Shown here one piece after another: positions 15,683-23,699 of a stretch of 64,000 nucleotides of DNA. Position 1 is the first letter of the stretch. The number at the start of each line of letters is the position of its first letter. The translations under genes were made by a program, and so were the position numbers. This DNA comes from Psychrobacter celer (GTDB lineage Bacteria; Pseudomonadota; Gammaproteobacteria; Pseudomonadales; Moraxellaceae): positions 1 through 64,000 of the forward strand of contig NZ_JABASU010000009.1 of the NCBI RefSeq assembly GCF_016107555.1, given 5' to 3'. The notes under the pieces are model-generated. The model saw only the letters and a program-made list of their open reading frames with translations, did not search any database and was not told where the DNA came from.

Positions 15683-16978
15683 ATGTCAACGATTGACAAA
15701 AACCTGACTTCGTTTATCGAGGTTGCCGCCGACTCTGATTTTTCTATTCACAATTTGCCTTATGGTATTTTTAGCGATACCAAGACTCAAGCAGAGGCAA
15801 ACAACCGCCGTGCTGGCGTGGCAATCGGTGAATACGTACTGGATTTGTCTGTGCTTGAGTCAGCAGGTCTTTTAGATTTAGCAGGCGGGCCGTATTTTAA
15901 CCAGCCGACCCTAAACGCCTTTATTGACTCAGGCCGAGATAATTGGCAAAAGGCGCGTGCGACGGTTCAAACACTGCTATCTGACGCAGACAGCACCCTA
16001 CGTGACGACACCGAGCTACAAAAAAAGGCACTGTTTAAGCAAGCGGATGTCACCATGCATCTGCCCGTTCACGTGCCAGGCTTTACCGACTTTTACTCGT
16101 CTAAAGAGCATGCAACCAACGTCGGTACGATGTTTCGTGATCCAAACAATGCGCTGCTACCCAACTGGACAGAGATGCCAGTCGGTTACAATGGCCGCGC
16201 CAGCACGGTCGTCGTCAGTGGCACCGATATCGTGCGCCCCTCTGGGCAGCTAAAACCTAATGCGGATGAGCGCCCTATCTTCTCACCTTGTAAGCGCTTA
16301 GATTTTGAGCTAGAGACTGCGTTCGTCGTTGGCAAAGGCAACCAGCTTGGTCAGCCTATCGCCGTCGATGAAGCATTTGAGCATATTTTTGGCATGGTGT
16401 TGCTCAATGACTGGTCAGCGCGCGATATCCAAAAATGGGAATACGTGCCTTTAGGGCCATTCAATGCCAAAACCTTTGCTTCTGAGGTCTCGCCTTGGAT
16501 TGTCACCATGGAGGCGCTTGCCCCCTTTAAGACCTCATGCCCTACCCAAGAGCCAAAACCGCTGGCGTATCTAAACGAGACCGCCACTGATACCAGCTTT
16601 GATATCAACCTATCGGTCGAGCTGCTACCCGAAAATGCCGAGAGCGCTACTGTCGTTTGTGAGACAAACTTTAAGTATATGTATTGGTCGATGGCGCAGC
16701 AGTTGACGCACCACACCATCACTGGCTGTAAGGTAGAAGTTGGCGATATGATGGGCTCAGGGACGATCTCGGGGCCGACACCTGACGCTTATGGCTCAAT
16801 GCTCGAGATCGCTTGGAACGCGACCAAGCCTGTGACGCTAGCCGGCGGTGAGACGCGCAGCTTTATCGAAGATGGCGATACCGTCATCATGAAAGGCTAT
16901 AGCGAAAAAGACGGCGTTCGAGTCGGTTTTGGCGAAGTACGCGGTAAAGTCTTGCCTGCCCTGAGCTTTGATTTTTAG
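15683..16978 (+). CDS. fahA: Fumarylacetoacetase
   Basis: 431 residues from ATG 15683, which has AAGGAG well placed; the upstream in-frame start at 15599 lies inside the promoter palindrome. It hydrolyses fumarylacetoacetate to fumarate and acetoacetate, the last step of Tyr breakdown. FAH motifs are present: TDFYSSKEHATNVGTMFRD, PNWTEMPVGYNGRASTVVVS, FELETAFVVG, and NDWSARDIQKWEYVPLGPF, which carry the Ca/Mg ligands and the catalytic His. The VOC gene follows 164 bp later on the same strand. Confidence 0.97.
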   Translation: MSTIDKNLTSFIEVAADSDFSIHNLPYGIFSDTKTQAEANNRRAGVAIGEYVLDLSVLESAGLLDLAGGPYFNQPTLNAFIDSGRDNWQKARATVQTLLSDADSTLRDDTELQKKALFKQADVTMHLPVHVPGFTDFYSSKEHATNVGTMFRDPNNALLPNWTEMPVGYNGRASTVVVSGTDIVRPSGQLKPNADERPIFSPCKRLDFELETAFVVGKGNQLGQPIAVDEAFEHIFGMVLLNDWSARDIQKWEYVPLGPFNAKTFASEVSPWIVTMEALAPFKTSCPTQEPKPLAYLNETATDTSFDINLSVELLPENAESATVVCETNFKYMYWSMAQQLTHHTITGCKVEVGDMMGSGTISGPTPDAYGSMLEIAWNATKPVTLAGGETRSFIEDGDTVIMKGYSEKDGVRVGFGEVRGKVLPALSFDF

Positions 16979-17142
16979 CTTTGATTTTGACCACTGATAC
17001 TGGCTATCACATAGGCGTGCAGTGCTAAATAGTTGATCACGCTGCCAAATTTTAGTAAAGCATACGTCCGCTCTGATCAGACCGTTGCTCGAACCATACT
17101 GGCAGTATGACGCAGGTCACGCCTTATCAAAAGGATATTGAT

Positions 17143-17718
17143 ATGAGCTTTACAATTGACAAAATCCATCACGTGGCTTATCGCTGCAAGGATGCCAAAG
17201 AAACTGTCGAATGGTACAAAAAACATCTAAACATGGACTTTATCTTGGCATTTGCCGAAGATCATGTACCCTCAACCAAGGCCTTCGACCCTTACATGCA
17301 TGTGTTTTTAGACGCAGGACACGGCAATGTCTTGGCATTTTTTGAAGTACCAAATCAGCCTGAGATGGGCTTTGACCCCAATACGCCAAGCTGGGTACAG
17401 CATTTGGCACTGAAGGTAAAAGATCGCGATGCCCTGATGCTGGCAAAAACGCATTTAGAAGACAATGGTATCGAGGTGGTCGGCGTGACCAATCACGGTA
17501 TCTTTCACTCGATTTATTTCTTTGATCCAAACGGCCACCGCTTGGAGCTGACCTATGACGATGTCACGTCAGAAGAAAAAGTATCGATGATTACCGAAGC
17601 GATGAAGCAAGAGATGCTCGATGAGTGGTCACGTACCAAACGCGCACCCGTCCATACGCAGTTTTTGCACAACGAAGAGTTAGAAGAAGTAAAGCAACAA
17701 CTCCCTATGGGCGAATAA
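17143..17718 (+). CDS. VOC-superfamily protein with extradiol dioxygenase signature
   Basis: 191 residues from ATG 17143 (AAGGA, seven-base spacing). Two VOC modules supply His10 (KIHHVAYRC), His87 (WVQHLALKV) and Glu135 (GHRLELTYD), the 2-His-1-Glu iron triad of type I ring-cleaving dioxygenases. Glu68 (AFFEVP) occupies the extra glyoxalase position. Residues 116-135 (TNH, five residues, IY, FF, DPNG, then E) fit the classical extradiol pattern, with His118 and Tyr125 in the second-sphere positions. It lies between fahA and maiA, in a pathway that has no classical HmgA here. VOC enzymes such as PcpA and LinE open hydroquinone rings, and homogentisate is a hydroquinone, so this could be the ring-cleavage enzyme. 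Databases usually call such proteins glyoxalase-like. Confidence 0.8.
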   Translation: MSFTIDKIHHVAYRCKDAKETVEWYKKHLNMDFILAFAEDHVPSTKAFDPYMHVFLDAGHGNVLAFFEVPNQPEMGFDPNTPSWVQHLALKVKDRDALMLAKTHLEDNGIEVVGVTNHGIFHSIYFFDPNGHRLELTYDDVTSEEKVSMITEAMKQEMLDEWSRTKRAPVHTQFLHNEELEEVKQQLPMGE

Positions 17719-17787
17719 ATAGTCGGTGCTGGACTTGAGTATCGAAAAATAGTGTTAAGTAAACACAACGTTAAGAAAAAAACACCG

Positions 17788-18621
17788 TTACATCACATCA
17801 TAACGCTGCGCGATTGCCCGTATCTGCGCGACCAAATCATGTTGCTTATGTACAGGCAGTTGCTCATTGGTCCCGATGACCGTGATGGCATACTCTAAAC
17901 CGATAGGTGCGTGTTTCTCAGTACTGTGATCGTCTATATGACTTGCCTGTGATGATATCAAAGCAGGCATACTAATGGCGTTGATACCTTTGAGCATATC
18001 GCCTGTCACCATGGCATAGCCTTGGGTACGGATATTGGCGCATCGTTCGCTAAACGTCTGACGTTTTTGTGCCATGTCATCATAGGTCTCATGATCACGC
18101 CACTCTGCCATCACCAATGGCCAAATAACCGTATCTGACTGATAGCTGGCAAACAGCTGTCCGGTTGCCGAGGTGCTAAGCGGCATCCGTGAGCCCACAC
18201 GCGTGATGATACTGATGGCGCTATCTGGCTCGACCGACTGGATAATAATAGGCCCTTCGGTAAACCATTTGGCAATCTGTACCCCGCAGTGCAATGTGTC
18301 TTTGATATCATGAGCGATAAGCGTCAGGCGCTCTAGAAGGTTGTTTGGACGGTGGGCGCGGTGGCTTAGCGCGTCGACTCTGTGCCCAAGTCCGTAACGC
18401 CCGTCTGCCAATTGCTGTGCATAGTCTTTTCGAATGAGACTGACCAAATAGCGATGACACTTGGCAGGATGCATTTGCAGCGCTTGAGCAATGTCTTTTA
18501 ACATCATAGGCTCGCGGCGCTCGATAAGGATATCTAAGACGGACAACCCTGTCTCCAAAGACTGGACGCCATTTTTTTGAGTGGTCGTCGCGCTTTCTAT
18601 AGGGCTTTTGGCTGCTGGCAT
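17788..18621 (-). CDS. IclR-family regulator
   Basis: 277 residues. N-terminal winged HTH (SVLDILIERREPMMLKDIAQ, then MHPAKCHRYLVSL) and IclR effector domain (VGSRMPLSTSATGQLFASY, GLEYAITVIG). IclR proteins repress or activate aromatic catabolic operons; HmgR of Pseudomonas represses the homogentisate genes. It is divergent from maiA with a 196-bp promoter region that contains ATGCATAT-type palindromes. Presumed regulator of maiA and perhaps of the whole Tyr cluster. Confidence 0.88.
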   Translation of the reverse strand: MPAAKSPIESATTTQKNGVQSLETGLSVLDILIERREPMMLKDIAQALQMHPAKCHRYLVSLIRKDYAQQLADGRYGLGHRVDALSHRAHRPNNLLERLTLIAHDIKDTLHCGVQIAKWFTEGPIIIQSVEPDSAISIITRVGSRMPLSTSATGQLFASYQSDTVIWPLVMAEWRDHETYDDMAQKRQTFSERCANIRTQGYAMVTGDMLKGINAISMPALISSQASHIDDHSTEKHAPIGLEYAITVIGTNEQLPVHKQHDLVAQIRAIAQRYDVM

Positions 18622-18699
18622 AATGGACTCGCTAAAAGGCTGGCTTTATTTAGGCTTAGGCCGTGGAATGAGAAGTACAATTTTATAACACTTACGCCT

Positions 18700-18743
18700 G
18701 ATTGTATGCATATGCAGTTGGAGAGCATGCATATCTTATGCAA
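18700..18743. promoter_or_regulatory. Candidate IclR operator between iclR and maiA
   Basis: Self-complementary TGCATATGCA, then GCATGCATAT and TTATGCAA within 44 bp, in the iclR/maiA divergent promoter. The repeated GCATA/TATGC half-sites suggest a regulator binding region; the assignment to IclR is by position only. Confidence 0.4.
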
Positions 18744-18817
18744 CGATAATGACGGGACAAGCTATGGTGGCAACGGGGCGTTTGACTCACAACATAACAT
18801 AATAAAAGGAAGATACC

Positions 18818-19468
18818 ATGATGAAACTTTACGGTTATTTTCGTAGCGGCACATCTTACCGTACACGTATCGCAATGAATCTAAAAGGTCTAGAGTACGA
18901 TTATCTGGCAGTCAATCTGGCCCAAAACGAGCAGCTAGCTGAGACTTTCAAAACCCTAAACCCACAAGGATTGGTGCCTATTTTACAGGCTGATGACGTA
19001 TTACTCTATCAAAGCCCCGCCATATTAGAGTGGCTAGAAGAGGTCTATCCTGTGCCGCCTTTATTGCCCAGCGACGCTGCTGGCCGTATGCAAGTACGAG
19101 CGCTGAGTGCGATGATTGGCTGCGACATACACCCTATTAATAACCGCCGTATTTTACAATACTTACGCCACGAGCTGTCTGTAGATGAAGCGCAGGTCAT
19201 GACGTGGTGCAACCGCTGGATCAGCGAAGGCTTTGCCGCTTTAGAAAAACGCTTGGCAGCTGACCATACTCGCGGCAAGTTTTGTTACGGTGACACACCA
19301 ACCTTTGCAGATTGCTATTTGATACCACAGGTGTCGTCTGCGCGCCGGTTTGAGGTGGACCTCACCCCCTACCCAACCATCGTCGCCATTGATGCTCACT
19401 GCCGCACCTTAAAAGCCTTTATAGATGCCGAACCGATGCAGCAGCCTGATGCACCACAAGCGATCTAG
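18818..19468 (+). CDS. maiA: Maleylacetoacetate isomerase (zeta GST)
   Basis: 216 residues. Isomerises maleylacetoacetate to fumarylacetoacetate using glutathione. N-terminal thioredoxin-like domain with the zeta-class motif as YFRSGTSYRTRIAMNLKGL (usually SSxSxRVRIAL) and the glutathione-binding LVPILQADD...QSPAILEWLEE; C-terminal helical domain with SAMIGCDIHPINNRRILQYL. AAAGGA lies before ATG 18818. The IS3 remnant begins 45 bp after the stop. Confidence 0.96.
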   Translation: MMKLYGYFRSGTSYRTRIAMNLKGLEYDYLAVNLAQNEQLAETFKTLNPQGLVPILQADDVLLYQSPAILEWLEEVYPVPPLLPSDAAGRMQVRALSAMIGCDIHPINNRRILQYLRHELSVDEAQVMTWCNRWISEGFAALEKRLAADHTRGKFCYGDTPTFADCYLIPQVSSARRFEVDLTPYPTIVAIDAHCRTLKAFIDAEPMQQPDAPQAI

Positions 19469-19513
19469 CTGATACTATGCCATCACCAGTACCCTATTAA
19501 GTGCGATATAGTG

Positions 19514-19780
19514 TGAACCGCCCCGACTATGTCGGAGTCTGGTTTACTTGAGTCAGGCAGCCATGCCTGACAGGATTAAATTATCATAATACCGCTTTTC
19601 AAACTCAAAAGGCGATACATAGCCCAATGCACTGTGTATACGCTTTTTATTGAACCAATCTACTCAATTCAATGTCGCAAGTTGTACATTCGCTAAACCT
19701 TGCCAACCTGCTTTTAAATATTCAACCACCTCTGTTTTGTATAACCTATGCCCTGTTTCAGCCAAAGCATTATCAAGGCC
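19514..19780 (-). mobile_element. Truncated, decayed IS3-family element
   Basis: The right-end inverted repeat (TGAACCGCCCCGACTATG) and the 3' part of orfB survive. On the minus strand it encodes LDNALAETGHRLYKTEVVEY, later IHSALGYVSPFEFEKRYYD, ending LSGMAA. This is close to the OrfB C-terminus at 1810-2042. Where the intact copy reads LEWVDW this one reads LN-stop-VDW (TGG to TGA), so it is dead. The element breaks off at about 19780, a few bases from the stop codon of the neighbouring LysR gene. Confidence 0.9.
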
Positions 19781-19783
19781 TGG

Positions 19784-20674
19784 TTATATATTTTTTCTTA
19801 TGTTATCAAGCCAAGCTCGCATACTTGGTGTAAGCAAGCGATGACGACGCCAAGCCATGACAAGCTCCCATTTTAACTGAGGTTGGGTTAGTGGCAAGCA
19901 GACTAATCCTGTCAAATCCAACTTTTGAGTATAATATTGAGGCAAAAGAGTCACACCCATATCCTGTTTTACCATGTCAAGAAGCAAGTGCCACTGATTG
20001 GTTTGGCAAATAATATTAGGTTCAAAACCTAGTGATTGACAGTTTTCTATAATCATTGGAGTAAATGATGAATTGGAGGTAAATAAAATTAGGGGTGCAT
20101 TTGATAGTGACTTAAGTGTTACCTTGGTTTTTCGCTTACCCATACGGTTTTTATTTGCTACGACCACCACTGGATAGCAACATATCGACGAGTAGTCAAA
20201 ATCATCGTCAATCGGCTTCATCAATGTTGCCACATCAAGTTGCCCCTCTAGAAGGGCCTGCTTAAGTGACTCAGCACCATCTTCGATAAGTGAGGTTTCT
20301 ATACTAGGATGCATTTGGTAAAAGTTAAAAATAGCTTTGCTTAGTATTTCACTGCCTAACGGTGAAATCCCCAGACGCAACTTACCACCTATTAATTGCT
20401 GATAATCTACTACTGTTTGTTCAAGATTATCTGCCTTTTGTAAGATATCAACTGCTTGAATATAGAGGTGTTCGCCAATTTCCGTTAAATTAACTAGCCG
20501 CTTTTTTCTATGAGTCAACGGCTTATCAAACAGAGCTACGCCTAAATATTCTTCAAGGTTACTGACGGATTTGGTAACGGTGGGTTGGGTTAGATTGAGT
20601 TGGATACTAGCCTGAAGAAACCCACCTGTTTTTACGACTGTCACAAAGCAGCGTAATTGCTTGAAAGTTATCAT
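19784..20674 (-). CDS. LysR-family regulator (CidR-like) of lrgAB
   Basis: 296 residues with HTH (TFKQLRCFVTVVKTGGFLQA, LTQPTVTKSVSNLEEYLG) and a LysR substrate domain (GGKLRLGISPLGSEILSKA). It is divergent from an lrgA/lrgB-type pair, the arrangement of CidR-type regulators of holin-like operons. The divergent region carries a T-N11-A palindrome. Codon and base use are visibly more AT-rich than in the neighbouring Tyr genes. The C-terminus (AWLDNIRKNI) is of normal length even though the IS3 remnant abuts it. Confidence 0.88.
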   Translation of the reverse strand: MITFKQLRCFVTVVKTGGFLQASIQLNLTQPTVTKSVSNLEEYLGVALFDKPLTHRKKRLVNLTEIGEHLYIQAVDILQKADNLEQTVVDYQQLIGGKLRLGISPLGSEILSKAIFNFYQMHPSIETSLIEDGAESLKQALLEGQLDVATLMKPIDDDFDYSSICCYPVVVVANKNRMGKRKTKVTLKSLSNAPLILFTSNSSFTPMIIENCQSLGFEPNIICQTNQWHLLLDMVKQDMGVTLLPQYYTQKLDLTGLVCLPLTQPQLKWELVMAWRRHRLLTPSMRAWLDNIRKNI

Positions 20675-20746
20675 GAATAATAAACCATGGTTAGGAAGGA
20701 TAATGAAATTTATTATAGAAATTGGGAATAAAAATAAAAATATAAT

Positions 20747-20759
20747 TCATAATTTATGA
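20747..20759 (+). promoter_or_regulatory. LysR box (T-N11-A) upstream of lrgA
   Basis: Palindrome TCATAA-T-TTATGA, exactly T-N11-A, 51-63 bp before lrgA and about 75 bp from the lysR start. A likely binding site of the divergent regulator. Confidence 0.5.
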
Positions 20760-20809
20760 CTAGGGTATTTTTATAATAAGTAGTCTCTAATCAACAAACA
20801 ACAATTATT

Positions 20810-21301
20810 ATGCGTAATCCTAATATTAGCTTATCTCTATCCTTTGTAGCTGAAAAAAAACTTAGACTTCAACAGTTCTGTCGCCAATCATGGCTTCATG
20901 TCCTTATGCAATGCGCTATTATCGCAGCTGTCTGGTATTGTGCTGCGATATTGGTTGAGTTATTGCATTTACCCGTATCCTCAGGCGTCTTAGGAGTATT
21001 TTTAATGCTGATCTTATTAATGAGTGGTGCTATTAAGGTTAACTGGGTCAGACTGGGGGCAAAATTTGTTTTGGGTGAATTAGTATTAATGTTTATCCCA
21101 CTTATGATGTCAATACTTCAATACAAGGCGCTATTTATCAGTAAGGGCTGGCAATTAATGCTGACAATTATCTTAAGTACCGCGATGGTGATGTTAAGCT
21201 CAGCATTCACTTTTATTATGGTGCACCGTTTGCAACGTAGATTGTATCGACATCAGATTCATAAAGCCCAATTAAACTTAAAAAATAATGATAATGCGTG
21301 A
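20810..21301 (+). CDS. lrgA: CidA/LrgA-family holin-like membrane protein
   Basis: 163 residues with four predicted membrane helices: HVLMQCAIIAAVWYCAAILV, SSGVLGVFLMLILLMSG, GELVLMFIPLMMSILQY and the helix at LTIILSTAMVMLSSAFTFI. The P-VSSGVLG and LFIPL-like signatures of the CidA/LrgA family are present. Members are linked to murein hydrolase control, cell lysis and export of small organic acids. The N-terminal ~30 residues are a basic cytoplasmic extension. No good ribosome site precedes ATG 20810. lrgB follows after nine bases. Confidence 0.85.
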   Translation: MRNPNISLSLSFVAEKKLRLQQFCRQSWLHVLMQCAIIAAVWYCAAILVELLHLPVSSGVLGVFLMLILLMSGAIKVNWVRLGAKFVLGELVLMFIPLMMSILQYKALFISKGWQLMLTIILSTAMVMLSSAFTFIMVHRLQRRLYRHQIHKAQLNLKNNDNA

Positions 21302-21310
21302 GGATTTACA

Positions 21311-22009
21311 ATGAATATCTGGTCAATCCTTTGTCTCATTTGGACATTAGCTGCTTATTATATGGCTAAAGTAATCTATGTACGCTATCGAAAATCTTGG
21401 CTAAACCCAGCTATCACGGTTCCAGTAATAACGCTTTCATTAATGATTATCTTTAATATCTCTTATGATACTTATTGGAAGGATACAGCTTGGATTGTGC
21501 AGTTACTTGCCCCCGCAACAGTTGCGTTTGCTATACCTATTTATGAATATCGTCGTTTAATACGTCAACATGCTTTGGCTTTGACCGCTTCTATAACTGT
21601 TGGGATGGTGGTGGGAGTCTTAAGCATATACCTATTCACTGGTTTGTTCCATTTTGATAAGACCTTGACCTATAGCTTGATGGCCCGTTCAATATCGACA
21701 CCATTTGCGTTAGACTTATCTGAAAAAATTCACGGATCTTCCTCTTTAGTCTCATTGTTTACTTTAATTACAGGGATGGTGGGAATGATTTTAGGGGATA
21801 TGATTTTGACTTTTTTTCGTATTCGCTCACATCTTGCAAATGGAATCGCATTTGGTAATGCATCACACGGTTTTGGTACAGCCCGGGCAAGTCAGCGCAA
21901 TGAGGACGAGGGCGTTATAGCTAGTTTAACAATGATTTTAGCGGGATTGTTTATGGTATTCTTAGGCCCTTCATTAATACATGGCGTAATGTTGTTTGGG
22001 CAAGTTTAA
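21311..22009 (+). CDS. lrgB: LrgB/CidB-family membrane protein
   Basis: 232 residues, a polytopic LrgB protein. Family hallmarks: LAPATVAFAIPIYEYRRLI, then ARSISTPFALDLSEKIHG and the C-terminal IAFGNASHGFGTARASQRNE. It acts with LrgA in the cytoplasmic membrane. AGGA lies just before ATG 21311. The IS630 remnant starts six bases after the stop codon, so this operon has IS debris on both sides. Confidence 0.9.
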   Translation: MNIWSILCLIWTLAAYYMAKVIYVRYRKSWLNPAITVPVITLSLMIIFNISYDTYWKDTAWIVQLLAPATVAFAIPIYEYRRLIRQHALALTASITVGMVVGVLSIYLFTGLFHFDKTLTYSLMARSISTPFALDLSEKIHGSSSLVSLFTLITGMVGMILGDMILTFFRIRSHLANGIAFGNASHGFGTARASQRNEDEGVIASLTMILAGLFMVFLGPSLIHGVMLFGQV

Positions 22010-22014
22010 ATAAA

Positions 22015-22551
22015 TATAGTCAATCCAACTTAAAGTTGTAACAGCAGACATTGCTGAATAAATGATTTAGATTATTCTCACCCCAGCCTTGCCTGAGCGT
22101 TTTTACTTCAGCCCACTTCTTCTCAATAAGATTTAAATCAGGACTGTAAGGCGGTAGCCATAGAATAAGGTGACCATGTCGGTTTAATAGTTTTTTGATA
22201 CGTTTGTTCTTATGAAATCTGGTACTCGAGCATAGCTCTCCCCTTACACTCGGGCAAAGCAGTGCTTTGCTTTATCCTCGCTTTCATGGCAGCTTCTACG
22301 CCGGATTTACTACAGCCCAAACGAGCAGCTCTTTCATAGTAGTAAGCGTCAGGATAGTCAATAATGTCTTGTTTTAGAGCATCATTAGGTATTTTGCGCG
22401 GTGCTCTGACGATAGGCTTGATACTGATGTCTTTTTTCCAGTTAATAATGGTGGTGGGACTCATATCATAAAGCTTGGCTGCGGTGCGCACGCTTATGCC
22501 TTGTTCAAGAGACTGTAGTGCCTTTTTACGAAGGGTAATGGGGTATGTCAT
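22015..22551 (-). mobile_element. Decayed IS630-family element, internally deleted
   Basis: On the minus strand the first part (22551 to ~22245) encodes the IS630 N-terminal HTH: LRKKALQSLEQGISVRTAAK, SPTTIINWKKD, PDAYYYERAARLGCSKSGVE. After a break near 22230 and in another frame comes the C-terminal DDE piece: RFHKNKRIKKLLNRHGHL, then LPPYSPDLNLIEKKWAEVK, whose Glu is the last catalytic residue. The two central catalytic Asp regions are gone. One terminus survives at 22015, TATAGTCAATCC; no matching end is visible beyond 22551. The 113-residue frame 22210-22551 is the truncated remnant. Confidence 0.88.
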
Positions 22552-22708
22552 GGTAATTAGCGAGCTGGAATTTAGAATTATCGTAATTAAGCACTCTGGT
22601 GAGGCTCATTCTATCTTTAGCGAAGACGGTATCTGGAATGCGATGACAGAGCATCAAGAGCAGGCGATTACTTGGATGCGCTTAGGGCTGGACGCTATCG
22701 ACAAGTAA
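22550..22708 (+). CDS. Small unrecognised ORF, possible gene remnant
   Basis: 52 codons from ATG 22550 (MVISELEFRIIVIKHSGEAH, later SIFSEDGIWNAMTEHQEQAI). Its start overlaps the start codon of the IS630 frame on the other strand. The composition is protein-like (amphipathic, balanced), but I do not recognise a family. It could be the surviving 3' end of a gene truncated when the IS arrived. Confidence 0.3.
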   Translation: MVISELEFRIIVIKHSGEAHSIFSEDGIWNAMTEHQEQAITWMRLGLDAIDK

Positions 22709-22750
22709 ATCAAGGCGTTAGCACTTAGTGATTATCGGTCTTCGCGTTTG

Positions 22751-23365
22751 TTAGTGTTTATCAGATAAACGCCGCTTTACAAACCAACCGATTATCAACA
22801 CCACGATAAGGATGCCAATACCTGTCGAGTAAGGGGCGAGCGTCGATTCAATAACCTCGTAGTTTTGGCCCATATAGTAACCCGCGAGCGTCAGACCTGT
22901 CGTCCAAATGCTCGCACCAAGTGCGGAGAGTCCCAAAAACGGTAGCATCGGCATATTATTCATACCGGCAGGAATCGAGATAAACGAGCGGATACCAGGC
23001 ACCATACGACCAAAGAATACCGCTTTTTTACCGTGCTTATCGAACCATTCATTGGTAGCTTTGATATCGTCAGGTTTTACAAAAACAAATTTGCCATATT
23101 TTTTGGTTAAGGCTATCAAGCGCTTTTCGTTAAACACGCGGCCTAAATAGTACAGCGGTAACGCACCAAGTACCGCGCCAAGTGTCCCTGCTAGTATGGC
23201 AAGTATGAGATTAAGCTCACCATTTGAGGCAGCAAACCCAGCAGCAGGCATAATGACCTCGGAAGGAATAGGCGGAAAGACGTTTTCGGCAAACATGGCA
23301 AAGATGATGCCAAAGTAGCCAAACTTCGCCGTAATAGAGAGTACCCAGTCACTGATTTGACCCAT
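22751..23365 (-). CDS. DedA-family inner-membrane protein
   Basis: 204 residues. The DedA/SNARE-associated signatures are visible: ENVFPPIPSEVIMPAAGF, GALPLYYLGR, and GRMVPGIRSFISIPAGM with the essential Arg residues. There are about five hydrophobic segments and a basic C-terminus (VKRRLSDKH). DedA proteins act in membrane homeostasis, and recent work ties members to lipid-carrier flipping; the substrate cannot be assigned here. It is on the same strand as the ESPR gene, 70 bp downstream of it. Confidence 0.92.
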   Translation of the reverse strand: MGQISDWVLSITAKFGYFGIIFAMFAENVFPPIPSEVIMPAAGFAASNGELNLILAILAGTLGAVLGALPLYYLGRVFNEKRLIALTKKYGKFVFVKPDDIKATNEWFDKHGKKAVFFGRMVPGIRSFISIPAGMNNMPMLPFLGLSALGASIWTTGLTLAGYYMGQNYEVIESTLAPYSTGIGILIVVLIIGWFVKRRLSDKH

Positions 23366-23435
23366 AAAAAACCTTTAAGATAGAATGAACAATACTGCTG
23401 CTAAGCCGAATCTTTAGGCAAAAGATACTAGCTCA

Positions 23436-23699
23436 TCAGTGGTTTTTCAATTTAGAAGATTTTACGCGCTGTGCAAGTTTCGTTAACGTATGTAGTGGCA
23501 TCGCGACACCAGCAGCCAGCAGACCGAGTCCTATAGCGCTCACATGCCATTTTTTGACAAAAGTGGTAGCTGTGGTATTAATACGAGCATTGGCACTGAC
23601 GCTAGATTTAGAGGACTTGCCACGTGCTTTGGCATATTCACCAACGGCGACAAAACAATTTAAAGCTTCATTCCATATGACTTTATAGATGCGGTTCAT
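23436..23699 (-). CDS. Orphan ESPR-type signal peptide protein (autotransporter remnant?)
   Basis: 87 residues. The first ~24 (MNRIYKVIWNEALNCFVAVG) are a classic Extended Signal Peptide Region, found at the N-terminus of large type V secreted adhesins and trimeric autotransporters. It continues EYAKARGKSSK, a Ser/Ala linker, and a hydrophobic core (VSAIGLGLLAAGVAM). In intact genes a passenger of hundreds of residues follows; here a stop comes soon after the hydrophobic core (VKSSKLKNH). Either it is the 5' remnant of a lost adhesin gene or a stand-alone small protein. The ATG at 23699 is in frame with the canonical MN(R/K)IYK start. Confidence 0.75.
   Translation of the reverse strand: MNRIYKVIWNEALNCFVAVGEYAKARGKSSKSSVSANARINTTATTFVKKWHVSAIGLGLLAAGVAMPLHTLTKLAQRVKSSKLKNH

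Noticed and set aside
773-19780. Composite transposon bounded by the two IS3 copies
   Set aside because: The second copy is truncated, carries a nonsense codon, has diverged in sequence and lies in inverse orientation; the 18 kb between holds ordinary catabolic genes.
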